Shown: piece after piece, positions 1 through 5,498 of the stretch
How positions within the stretch are numbered: position 1 is the stretch's first letter
How the letters are laid out: every line of letters begins with the position of its first letter
Source of the DNA: JAGMDK01 sp023128695
GTDB taxonomy: Bacteria; Planctomycetota; Phycisphaerae; UBA1845; Fen-1342
Length of the DNA: 7,544 nt
Direction of reading: 5' to 3'
Assembly: GCA_030628805.1 (NCBI GenBank)
Contig: DAOVQG010000233.1
Coordinates: 1-7,544 of the forward strand
Translations under genes and position numbers: made by a program
The notes under the pieces: generated by a model
What the model was told of the DNA's origin: nothing
The model's input: only the letters and a program-made list of their open reading frames with translations
Database searches by the model: none

Positions 1-80
1 CGGGTGTGACTAAAAATCGTGGCCGCGGAACTGGGGATATCATCTCAAATAACCGTTTATTGAGTGCTCTGATGTCGTTA

Positions 81-210
81 GTTATTGGTTGTTAGTTGTT
101 AGAATGCGCGGCCTTCGGCCGCCGCGAATGACGCGATCGGGCAACGGCGCGTATTCTTCGTGAATAAGCAGTATGGGCGAGACAATCACTAATTACTAAC
201 GACTAATAAC
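81..210. repeat. Imperfect inverted repeat, 22-nt arms (81-102 / 189-210)
   Basis: The left arm begins GTTATTGGTTGTTAG and the reverse complement of the right arm begins GTTATTAGTCGTTAG. Over 22 nt they agree at 18 positions. The arms are AT-rich and enclose a GC-rich 86-nt centre, so base composition changes sharply at both arm edges. Transcribed RNA could fold into a long stem carrying an inner hairpin. No function can be assigned. Confidence 0.6.
108..122. repeat. Perfect GC hairpin
   Basis: GCGGCC, a TTC loop, then GGCCGC form a perfect 6-bp stem. It sits near the middle of the larger 81-210 inverted repeat. No T-run follows it on either strand, so it is not a classical terminator. Confidence 0.55.
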
Positions 211-295
211 ACGACAATATGATGAACAACCTGTTATTCTCCATAAAGTTGCCGTTGCCATAAAAAATGGTCACACCCAATAACACGAGAATATG
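205..295. repeat. 17-bp direct repeat, copies at 205-221 and 279-295
   Basis: AATAACACGACAATATG at 205-221 recurs at 279-295 with one change (C to G), at a period of 74 nt. The second copy begins at the base right after the outer inverted repeat ends (278). The first overlaps the right arm of the inner inverted repeat. Such a pair could be a duplication made by insertion of the 57 nt between them, or paired regulator sites just upstream of the gene at 323. The sequence does not decide between these. Confidence 0.6.
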
Positions 296-322
296 CTCCC
301 GCCCTATTCGAGGTGGTGTATA

Positions 323-973
323 ATGACGAGTATGGAGATCATCTGGTACTTCTTCACAGGCGTGGGTGTTTTGGCCAGTGTGGGTGGGTTGGTGCTGGGT
401 GCGCACGTATGGCTAGAGCGCCGTCGCTTAGCGCGCGAACCGACTTGGGATGATGCCCTCCGTGTTGCCGAGAAGCTCTTGGTGGCAGTGGAGGCCGCGG
501 ACTTTAAGCCGCAGGTGGTTATCGGGCTCGGCCGTAGCGGCGGTATCTGGGGAGGTTGGCTGGCCGGAAACCTCGGTTCGCTTCCGTTTCTGGTGATCGA
601 CGACGAGTACTCGCTCACACCTGACGGCAGGCGCGTCGAGTTTCGCTGCGCGAACGAGGTGTTCACCTACGTCCACAAGACGTTCCCTGAAAACGCCCGT
701 GTGCTGGTCGTCGAGGGGGCCACGACGGACGGTCTCACGATTCGAGAGTTCTTTGACAAGCTGGTTCCCAAGAGTCCCGAGTGGGACGTCCGTATCGCGG
801 TTCTTTACAAGAACCCCGGCGCAAACGCCAAAGTGGATTTTGCCGGGAAGGACGACTTGTCCCCCTGGCCCAAGCGTTTCCCGTGGCACAAGCGGGCGGC
901 ATATCAGCCACATCTGCATTTCTTCTTTGAGCGCACGCGCGGCGCGCCGGCGACCGGCGCGGTGCACGCATAG
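323..973 (+). CDS. Membrane-anchored phosphoribosyltransferase-like protein
   Basis: A 216-residue protein with one N-terminal membrane segment (about residues 5-28), a positively charged stretch LERRRLAR after it, and a type I phosphoribosyltransferase-like domain (about 45-200). The positive-inside rule puts the domain in the cytoplasm. Residues 65-78 (VVIGLGRSGGIWGG) fit the pyrophosphate loop after its first strand. Residues 127-139 (VLVVEGATTDGLT) fit the PRPP-binding loop, but the usual acidic pair is Glu-Gly (131-132) instead of Asp/Glu-Asp. An acidic IDDE motif lies at 92-95. I chose ATG 323 because AGGTGG ends 6 nt upstream; the in-frame ATG at 293 lacks such a site and ATG 332 would be 9 nt shorter. 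Family members salvage or make nucleotides from PRPP or act as regulators. The substrate here is unknown, and the altered loop leaves catalysis uncertain. The gene stands alone and converges on the glycosyltransferase gene. Confidence 0.75.
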   Translation: MTSMEIIWYFFTGVGVLASVGGLVLGAHVWLERRRLAREPTWDDALRVAEKLLVAVEAADFKPQVVIGLGRSGGIWGGWLAGNLGSLPFLVIDDEYSLTPDGRRVEFRCANEVFTYVHKTFPENARVLVVEGATTDGLTIREFFDKLVPKSPEWDVRIAVLYKNPGANAKVDFAGKDDLSPWPKRFPWHKRAAYQPHLHFFFERTRGAPATGAVHA

Positions 974-1018
974 CCGGCTCTGCTCGACGCCCGGCACGGT
1001 CTTCGCCTATGCCAGACT

Positions 1019-1048
1019 CTGGCGGCCGGGCTCTGTCCCGGCCGTAGA
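1019..1048 (+). repeat. Dispersed hairpin repeat, copy 1
   Basis: This 30-nt unit contains CGGCCGGG, a CTCTGT loop, then CCCGGCCG: a perfect 8-bp stem at 1023-1044 followed by TAGA. A reverse-complement copy at 5354-5383 matches at 23 of 30 positions and keeps the inverted repeat and the flanking GTAGA. Two copies more than 4 kb apart, both intergenic, suggest a REP-like or BIME-like family, which is an inference. Lying between convergent genes, this copy could also act as a two-way terminator, although no T-run follows it. Confidence 0.55.
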
Positions 1049-1075
1049 ATGCGGGGAAACGTTCGTCCAAGACGA

Positions 1076-1097
1076 CGTCCGGTACGGAGCCCGGACG
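1076..1097. terminator. Second hairpin between convergent genes
   Basis: CGTCCGG (1076-1082) and CCGGACG (1091-1097) form a perfect 7-bp stem with an 8-nt loop. The hairpin sits 28 nt downstream of the first strong hairpin, in the 155-nt spacer where the forward gene ending at 973 meets the reverse gene ending at 1129. The position suits termination or protection of mRNA 3' ends. There is no uridine tract, so intrinsic termination is not assured. Confidence 0.4.
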
Positions 1098-1128
1098 CTA
1101 CCTGCGAAACACGCCGGTGCCGCACTGC

Positions 1129-2838
1129 TCACAGGCTGCAATCGTAGATCACCAGGGATGGCTTGCCGTCCGGGCCGGGGATGTGGAAGCTCGGCTCGCA
1201 GGGGGCCGGTTCGGTCGGGCGGAGGAACAGGATCACGCGGTCGGCGCGGCCGTTGGCGCGGAACTGCTCCAGCAGGCGCGCGACGCGTTCTCCATTGTCC
1301 GGGAAGTGGAACTTGCCGTACCGCTCGTACCAGTCCCACGTGCCCGGGCGCTGCTCCACCTGACGCGGCCCTGTCTGCCAGCGCGCCGGATCGTGCTCCA
1401 GCGCCACCAGAGTGATCAGGTAGGGCTGGTTCACATCCCTCGGCGTGCATACCACGGCATCGACCTCGTCCAGATGAGGTTTCAGCCAGGCACACGCCTC
1501 CAGCAAATCAACGTGGTTGAGGAGGAAGACCGGGAACTTTTTCGGACGCTCATGAAAGTAGCCCCGCAGGAAGCGGCCGGTCTCCGGAATGACGGCCCCC
1601 GCCAACGCGAGGCTCACGGCCAGCACCGACGCTGTCATCCGGCGGGCGGCAAGAAAGGCGAGCAAGCGGCTGATACCGACAGCGGCCGGCAGGATCAGCA
1701 GAACCAGGCCCGCCGAGCTGCGCAGGTTGTGCATACTGACATGCCAATTCAAGCTGTCACCCACGGGGAATAGCAGCACGCCCAGCAGCAGCACGCGCGC
1801 GCTCCGCGAGCGGCGTATCCTGGGCACCATGAGCCCGAGCCCCAGCAGTTGACCCGGCAGCAGATACCACGGAATGAAGCCGAGCGGGACCGTCCACACG
1901 ATTTCGTCCGCGTCGCTGCTGAGGTACAGAAACTCGGGATCGAAGTGGCGGGCGTGGCGCATGAGCACCTTGCCGGCGCGGGCCGAGAGGGGGTCGTCCG
2001 GGGACCAGATCCATGTCATCCGGCCGCGCTTGCCGATCGTATTCGGCTCGGTGATGTGCATATAAGCCAATGGGCCGAAGGTGACGCCGAGCCCCAACAG
2101 CAGGCCGGCCAGAGCGCGTGCCCCGCGGCGGGTTCGCGCCAGCTCCCACCACGCACGCCACGTCAGCAGCACGCCACAGGTCAGGAAAACCGGCACGAAC
2201 AGCCGTACGGCGGGATAGCCGTAACAGCAGGCTCCGGTCAGCAGGCCGGCCGCGAGGGCTCGCAGTGGGCGGGGTTGCTGGTTGCCGTCGCCCAGCGGCA
2301 GCCCGGCCCACAGCAGGCTTGCGAAAGGTAACAGCGTTAGCAGGGGGGTGATGCAGGCTTCGTGTCCCAGGCGGCTCAGATGTATGTGGACGGGATTGAC
2401 GGCCAGGAGGGCGGCCGCTGCCAGCCCCGTGCCCCGCTCGAACAGCCGCGCCGCGGTCCAGTAGAGGAGCAGGACTGTGAGGATGCCGCCGAGCGCGGCG
2501 GGGACGCGCGTGGTCCAGAGGTTCAGGCCGCCGAGGGCCTGGAACGGGAGCATGACGTAGGCGAAGAGGGTGCTGCGATTCTCGCCCAGGGCTCGCATGT
2601 AGAAGATAGGCCAACTCTGGCCGACCTGGTCACGGCCGGTCTTGAGCAGGCAGTACGCATTCCAGGCGTTGGCGGCCTCGTCCTGGTGCAGGCCGGGCGG
2701 GAATTGGTCTAACGCCGGCAGTCGCAGGGCGGTCGCAACGACGAGCACGACGAGCAGCCCAATCAGGCTGGCACGCCGTTGGGCGGCCGGAGGCGCGTCA
2801 GCCCGGCGTGGCGAGAGACTGTGCAGTCTTGCGGTCAT
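1129..2838 (-). CDS. GT-C membrane glycosyltransferase, GT39/ArnT/PMT-like
   Basis: A 569-residue polytopic membrane protein. Hydrophobic segments lie at about 23-45, 90-107, 112-130, 136-150, 160-182, 193-222, 241-262, 315-337, 347-363, 376-396 and 401-418. A soluble, probably extracytoplasmic, tail runs from about 425 to 569. The first extracytoplasmic loop carries HQDEAANAW with the acidic pair D53-E54, the typical catalytic or metal-binding Asp-Glu of the GT-C superfamily (PMT/GT39, ArnT). These enzymes move a sugar from a polyprenyl-phosphate carrier to a protein, lipid or glycan outside the cytoplasmic membrane. Acceptor and sugar cannot be read from sequence. The start is the only upstream Met before the first membrane segment, and it lacks a clear Shine-Dalgarno sequence. 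A 7-bp inverted repeat lies 14 nt upstream of it. The gene follows the PEP-CTERM gene on the same strand with a 109-nt gap, so shared transcription is possible but unproven. Confidence 0.82.
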   Translation of the reverse strand: MTARLHSLSPRRADAPPAAQRRASLIGLLVVLVVATALRLPALDQFPPGLHQDEAANAWNAYCLLKTGRDQVGQSWPIFYMRALGENRSTLFAYVMLPFQALGGLNLWTTRVPAALGGILTVLLLYWTAARLFERGTGLAAAALLAVNPVHIHLSRLGHEACITPLLTLLPFASLLWAGLPLGDGNQQPRPLRALAAGLLTGACCYGYPAVRLFVPVFLTCGVLLTWRAWWELARTRRGARALAGLLLGLGVTFGPLAYMHITEPNTIGKRGRMTWIWSPDDPLSARAGKVLMRHARHFDPEFLYLSSDADEIVWTVPLGFIPWYLLPGQLLGLGLMVPRIRRSRSARVLLLGVLLFPVGDSLNWHVSMHNLRSSAGLVLLILPAAVGISRLLAFLAARRMTASVLAVSLALAGAVIPETGRFLRGYFHERPKKFPVFLLNHVDLLEACAWLKPHLDEVDAVVCTPRDVNQPYLITLVALEHDPARWQTGPRQVEQRPGTWDWYERYGKFHFPDNGERVARLLEQFRANGRADRVILFLRPTEPAPCEPSFHIPGPDGKPSLVIYDCSL

Positions 2839-2851
2839 ACCGGGATGCTAC

Positions 2852-2879
2852 CGGACTCAAATAGGGCCGGTCGAGTCCG
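2852..2879. promoter_or_regulatory. 7-bp inverted repeat before the glycosyltransferase gene
   Basis: CGGACTC (2852-2858) and GAGTCCG (2873-2879) are perfect inverted halves 14 nt apart. They lie 14 nt upstream of the glycosyltransferase start, on its 5' side. An overlapping short stem, CCGCC-GCG-GGCGG, occupies 2877-2889. The arrangement could be an operator, a leader hairpin controlling translation, or the 3' end structure of the PEP-CTERM transcript. I see no good -35/-10 pair for the reverse strand in this 109-nt gap. Confidence 0.35.
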
Positions 2880-2947
2880 CCGCGGGCGGCAAAGCCGTCA
2901 ACAAGACCGCATACGAGCAAGTGGGACGATTCGCGCTCGGATACCGA

Positions 2948-3604
2948 TCAAGCTCCGCGCCTTTTCAACACCATCACGACGCCGAGGCCGAGCAACGCAA
3001 GCGTGCCTGGTTCGGGCATGAGGACGACGTTATCCAGCCCACTGATATCGTCCTCGAGTCCCTCGACAAACTCAGCCGTGATTACCAGACCCTCCAGGTT
3101 GGAAAGGACCGCCATCATTTGCGTGGAAGTCGGCGGCAACCCGGTATCGGGATCAACCCACCCGGCCGTTTCGGTCATCCAGACTGTCCGTCCGTGCCAG
3201 TCGGGATAGGTGGTTGCGGGAGCGTCGAAGAGACAGACGAACTGGTAGCCCGCGCCCTCTATGCCGACCCAGCCGCTCACGTACTCGGGATCGTAGTAAG
3301 CCGCGATGTCGAAAGAAAAGGTCTGCCCGTAGGCCTCAGACACGGGGCCGAGGAAGGTAGCCGGGGCGGCAAAACCCCACGCCCCGGTGTCCGGGTCAAC
3401 CGCGTAAATGAAGCCGTCCGGGTTCCCGCCCGTAGAGGAGTACTGCGGCGGGCCCTGGTAGCCCAAAGTGGTAACGACAGTCCAGCCCTCGTCCCCGGCG
3501 TCAAAAGTGCTGGTCGCGATAGGCGCGGCCGCGAGAGGAGCCGCAACGGCCACGACCAGACCGGCAATGGAAACGAACGACCAGTGGCGACAGAACATGC
3601 ACAT
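2948..3604 (-). CDS. Secreted PEP-CTERM protein with laminin-B-like domain
   Basis: A 218-residue exported protein. Residues 1-27 form a signal peptide: MCMFCRHWSF, then a hydrophobic core and a likely AAA cleavage site. Residues 33-195 resemble a bacterial laminin B (domain IV) module: FDAGDEGW at 34-41, a GG-PDGFI turn near 59-66, GAWGFAAPATFLG at 74-86, and a closing LSNLEGL...ISGLDNVVL at 168-195. The C-terminus has the PEP-CTERM signal: MPEPGT (196-201), a short membrane helix to about 213, then KRR. In known systems an exosortase recognises PEP, cleaves there and attaches the protein to the cell surface or matrix; no exosortase gene is in this window. The laminin-like domain suggests glycan or matrix binding, which is an inference. 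ATG 3604 has GGAG 8 nt upstream; ATG 3598 is an alternative. A near-consensus promoter lies about 150 nt upstream. Confidence 0.85.
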   Translation of the reverse strand: MCMFCRHWSFVSIAGLVVAVAAPLAAAPIATSTFDAGDEGWTVVTTLGYQGPPQYSSTGGNPDGFIYAVDPDTGAWGFAAPATFLGPVSEAYGQTFSFDIAAYYDPEYVSGWVGIEGAGYQFVCLFDAPATTYPDWHGRTVWMTETAGWVDPDTGLPPTSTQMMAVLSNLEGLVITAEFVEGLEDDISGLDNVVLMPEPGTLALLGLGVVMVLKRRGA

Positions 3605-3662
3605 CTTCCCTACTCCGTCCCCACCCGAGATTGCAGATGGACGAACGAAACTACTTCTCACC

Positions 3663-3679
3663 GGCGGAATTGCGCCGCC
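3663..3679. other. Short hairpin in the PEP-CTERM gene leader
   Basis: GGCGG and CCGCC (3663-3667, 3675-3679) can pair around a 7-nt loop. This falls inside the predicted untranslated leader of the PEP-CTERM mRNA. It is short, and GC-rich DNA yields such stems by chance, so a regulatory role is speculative. Confidence 0.2.
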
Positions 3680-3754
3680 ATCCGTTACACGCCAAACACG
3701 CGCGGGCAAGACGCCCAATTTAACGATTTGTGGTCAGTACAAAACCGCATTTTC

Positions 3755-3783
3755 ATCATACTGAAACCAGCCGGTGCTGTAAA
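3755..3783 (-). promoter_or_regulatory. Near-consensus sigma-70 promoter for the PEP-CTERM gene
   Basis: Read on the reverse strand, TTTACA (3783-3778) is followed by exactly 17 nt and then TATGAT (3760-3755). Each hexamer is one base from consensus and the spacing is optimal. Transcription would begin near 3748 and give a leader of about 145 nt before the ATG at 3604. This implies the PEP-CTERM gene is transcribed independently of the prepilin-like gene upstream. The -35 box lies within one unit of the 14-bp tandem duplication at 3777-3804, so a second identical TTTACA exists 14 nt further upstream. Confidence 0.7.
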
Positions 3784-3804
3784 GAATACTCTGTAAAAAA
3801 TACT
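3777..3804. repeat. 14-bp tandem duplication
   Basis: CTGTAAAGAATACT (3777-3790) is directly followed by CTGTAAAAAATACT (3791-3804), with one mismatch in 14. The duplication covers the -35 box of the reverse promoter and runs into the left end of the permease remnant. It may mark a rearrangement junction; that is an inference. Confidence 0.75.
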
Positions 3805-3953
3805 GCTGGCTGGTGCTGGGGATGATGTTGCCCTATCTGCTGCTCGGCTTCCTGGTGGCCGGGATGCTTTCGGTGTGCCTCTCGCCAGAGTGGGTGGAAC
3901 GGCACCTCGGCGGACGCGGGCTGGGGCCTGTGCTGAAGGCCTCGTTGTTGGGG
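3801..3953 (+). pseudogene. Remnant of a YraQ/DUF318-family permease
   Basis: Forward translation from 3801 gives a frame containing PYLLLGFLVAGMLSV, then LSPEWVERHLGGRGLGP and VLKASLLG. I recognise this as the N-terminal part of the predicted permease family YraQ/DUF318 (UPF0718), some members of which are linked to metal or arsenic efflux. In intact members this stretch leads into a Pro-Leu-Cys-Ser-Cys-Gly region within a protein of roughly 300 residues or more. Here the match stops near 3953, continues as an unrelated DVADTRERGEA and ends at TAG 3987-3989. The frame is open only from 3783, and its first Met codons are at 3822 and 3825 with no convincing ribosome site. It is therefore a truncated relic lying between two reverse-strand genes. 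The family call is by memory of conserved segments. Confidence 0.65.
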
Positions 3954-3998
3954 GATGTCGCTGACACGAGGGAGCGCGGCGAAGCATAGCGGCGACCG

Positions 3999-5162
3999 CT
4001 AGGGGATCACGCTTCCGGGCGGCACGACATCCATCATCGCGCAGGTCGGAGTGATCGGGTTGACGACGGCGCCGGACGGATACCACCATGTCGGCCGGCG
4101 TGAGTGACGGTCGTTCAGCATCTCCACGTGGCCGTCGTACCAGACCACGTTGATGTCACCGGCATTGTTCTGGGCGCTGCCGTCGGGTGGTGGGTACGGC
4201 TTGAACAACTTGCCGACGACAATGTCGTCATGCCGATATGACAGGGGCAGGTTAAGGCCATCCGATGGACTGCCCGAGCAGACGTGGACGCCGTCCCAAT
4301 TCAGCGACCCGGTCGCGACGCCGTACGCCGTAGAACCCGCCCACCAAGCGCCGGCCGTAGCGAACGAGCCGAAATAGGCAGGGTCCGGGGACACATCCAG
4401 GTCCAGCATGCCGTTGGCGTCGAGGTAGCGCGTGCCGTCGGCCACGAAGATCTTGCGCGCGGGCGGCCCGACCTCATCCAGGCGCGAGAGATATGTCTCG
4501 TGGCGCGCCTCCCAGGTGGCAGGGGTTATCCGGGGGTGAATGAGGAGGTTCGGGTTCGTCTCGTGTGTGGCGAGCACTTCGTCCTCATGAGCGTAGCCCC
4601 AGTGCTGGAACGACACGGGCATCAGGTAGTTGGTGCCTGTCCAGTCGTCATACGCCTGTAACGCCGCCATCCACTCGGCTGGCACGATGCTGCCGGAGTA
4701 GATCAACGCGCTCGTCTTGTTCTGCGGGCAGCGGAAGCTGGAGTCGGTCCAGAGGAAGTGCCAGCGCTCGGGCAGGGCTTCCGGCAACGTATGCGTGTAC
4801 TGCGCGAGCGGCGTCATCCAGTCACAACTCTGCACCGGCATGTCGCTCTGGTTGAAGGCGTCCAAGAGGCCGAGGTGCGTCCGCACGCGCACACCGGAGG
4901 TGTTCACCCCCGGTAGCCAGCCGCCAGAGTCGTTGACATAGTAGCCCATGGTCACGCCGAAGCCGGCCAGGTTCATCTGGCACTGCGACGTGCGTACCTG
5001 GCCGCGGGCGTATGTCAGGCCGGGGCACAGAATGGCCAGTACCACCCCGATGACCACCATCACGAGAATGAGTTCAACCAGCGATAGCCCCCTGACCTGC
5101 CTGCGGGCAGGTGCGGAGCCGTGTCCGTGCGGGCAACCGCGTGCAGTCTTAAGCGTTGACAT
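3999..5162 (-). CDS. Prepilin-like protein of the H-X9-DG type
   Basis: A 387-residue protein. After a basic leader (ARRQVRG), residues 25-47 carry a type IV prepilin/pseudopilin signal: G25 followed by LSLVEL, with the conserved Glu at 30 (position +5 after cleavage), then a hydrophobic helix VMVVIGVVLAIL. A prepilin peptidase would cut after G25. The TSQCQMNLAGFGVTMGYYVNDSGGWLPG stretch (58-85) and the C-terminal NVVWYDGHVEML (338-349) are hallmarks of the DUF1559-like, H-X9-DG prepilin-type proteins abundant in planctomycetes and relatives. The position ten before Asp343 is Asn333; the nearest His is H311 (in SYRHDD), so the motif looks interrupted. ATG 5162 fits GGGAG 10 nt upstream, whereas ATG 5171 touches the same site and is less likely. 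Role is probably surface or secretion-related, unknown in detail. An extended -10 promoter lies about 75 nt upstream. Confidence 0.85.
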   Translation of the reverse strand: MSTLKTARGCPHGHGSAPARRQVRGLSLVELILVMVVIGVVLAILCPGLTYARGQVRTSQCQMNLAGFGVTMGYYVNDSGGWLPGVNTSGVRVRTHLGLLDAFNQSDMPVQSCDWMTPLAQYTHTLPEALPERWHFLWTDSSFRCPQNKTSALIYSGSIVPAEWMAALQAYDDWTGTNYLMPVSFQHWGYAHEDEVLATHETNPNLLIHPRITPATWEARHETYLSRLDEVGPPARKIFVADGTRYLDANGMLDLDVSPDPAYFGSFATAGAWWAGSTAYGVATGSLNWDGVHVCSGSPSDGLNLPLSYRHDDIVVGKLFKPYPPPDGSAQNNAGDINVVWYDGHVEMLNDRHSRRPTWWYPSGAVVNPITPTCAMMDVVPPGSVIP

Positions 5163-5236
5163 TGTAGCCATTCTCCCACGATGAAGCTTGCTTCCGCCCA
5201 CTCTTCCAGTCCACTCTGCTGCGGACGGATGAGACC

Positions 5237-5245
5237 AGTATACCA
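5237..5245 (-). promoter_or_regulatory. Extended -10 promoter for the prepilin-like gene
   Basis: On the reverse strand the sequence reads TGGTATACT, which has the TG-N-TATAAT form of an extended -10 element with one mismatch in the hexamer. No good -35 is seen at the usual distance, which extended -10 promoters tolerate. The expected leader is about 70 nt, ending at ATG 5162. Confidence 0.5.
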
Positions 5246-5353
5246 CTTATGACCACACGCGCGGGTAGCTGAGCCGACATTTTTTTACCCAATAGCCACT
5301 GCTCGGCGACACCGACGTGCTTCCTCTCTTGAATAGTACGCGTTTCCACGTGT

Positions 5354-5383
5354 TCTACAGCCGGTATGGAACCCGGCCGCTAC
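5354..5383 (-). repeat. Dispersed hairpin repeat, copy 2
   Basis: On the reverse strand this 30-nt unit begins GTAGCGGCCGGG and ends ACCGGCTGTAGA. It aligns without gaps to the unit at 1019-1048 at 23 of 30 positions. GCCGG and CCGGC (5360-5364 and 5373-5377) form its stem around an 8-nt loop. It lies in the divergent control region, not between convergent genes, so a pure terminator role for the family is less likely. Confidence 0.5.
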
Positions 5384-5400
5384 ATTTCTCATCCGTGTGA

Positions 5401-5419
5401 CACCGGCTTCCAGCCGGTG
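5401..5419. repeat. Perfect 8-bp hairpin
   Basis: CACCGGCT, a TCC loop, then AGCCGGTG form a perfect stem 18 nt from the repeat at 5354-5383. No T-run follows directly on either strand. It lies about 80 nt upstream of the forward extended -10 element and could be another unit of the dispersed repeat family or an insulator between divergent genes. Confidence 0.5.
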
Positions 5420-5498
5420 GGCCGGCGTAACTCTTCAGAGCTGAATTCTTACCTCTTTACAAACCTTTTACACCCGTCCCTGGTTTTGCGGTGATACT

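Larger units (their letters stand above)
2..278. repeat. Nested inverted-repeat region, possible small non-autonomous element
   Basis: This non-coding stretch has several layers of symmetry. The outermost is a perfect 9-bp inverted repeat, GGGTGTGAC at 2-10 and GTCACACCC at 270-278. Inside it are 22-nt arms at 81-102 and 189-210 that match at 18 of 22 positions when one is reverse-complemented. At the centre is a GC hairpin at 108-122. An AT-rich imperfect palindrome (CTCAA...TTGAG) lies at 44-64. No convincing open reading frame occupies the region. A miniature transposon-like element or the relic of a larger one is an inference. The left flank is missing from the window, so a target-site duplication cannot be tested. 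It could also be a structured control region for the gene that starts at 323. Confidence 0.4.

Noticed and set aside
255..283. TTGCCA-N17-CAATAA as a promoter for the phosphoribosyltransferase-like gene
   Set aside because: The -10 match is poor and several equally weak alternatives exist, so no promoter is assigned.
319..324. TATAAT hexamer overlapping the start codon at 323
   Set aside because: No -35 box lies at the right distance and it would start transcription inside the coding region. The ribosome site at 311-316 explains the sequence better.
699..1415. Forward open frame of 238 codons across the convergent spacer
   Set aside because: It overlaps the ends of two better-supported genes, reads through both hairpins and has Ser/Arg/Pro-rich low-complexity composition.
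1757..2614. Reverse open frame of 285 codons in another frame of the glycosyltransferase
   Set aside because: Pro/Arg/His-rich shadow; the frame at 1129-2838 has membrane segments and the Asp-Glu motif.
2642..3796. Long forward open frame of 384 codons
   Set aside because: It is antisense to the glycosyltransferase start and the whole PEP-CTERM gene. Its translation is rich in Arg, Gly and Pro with no recognisable domain, as expected for a shadow frame in GC-rich DNA.
5279..5286. T-run that might mark a forward terminator
   Set aside because: No stable stem lies directly before it and there is no forward gene upstream of it to terminate.
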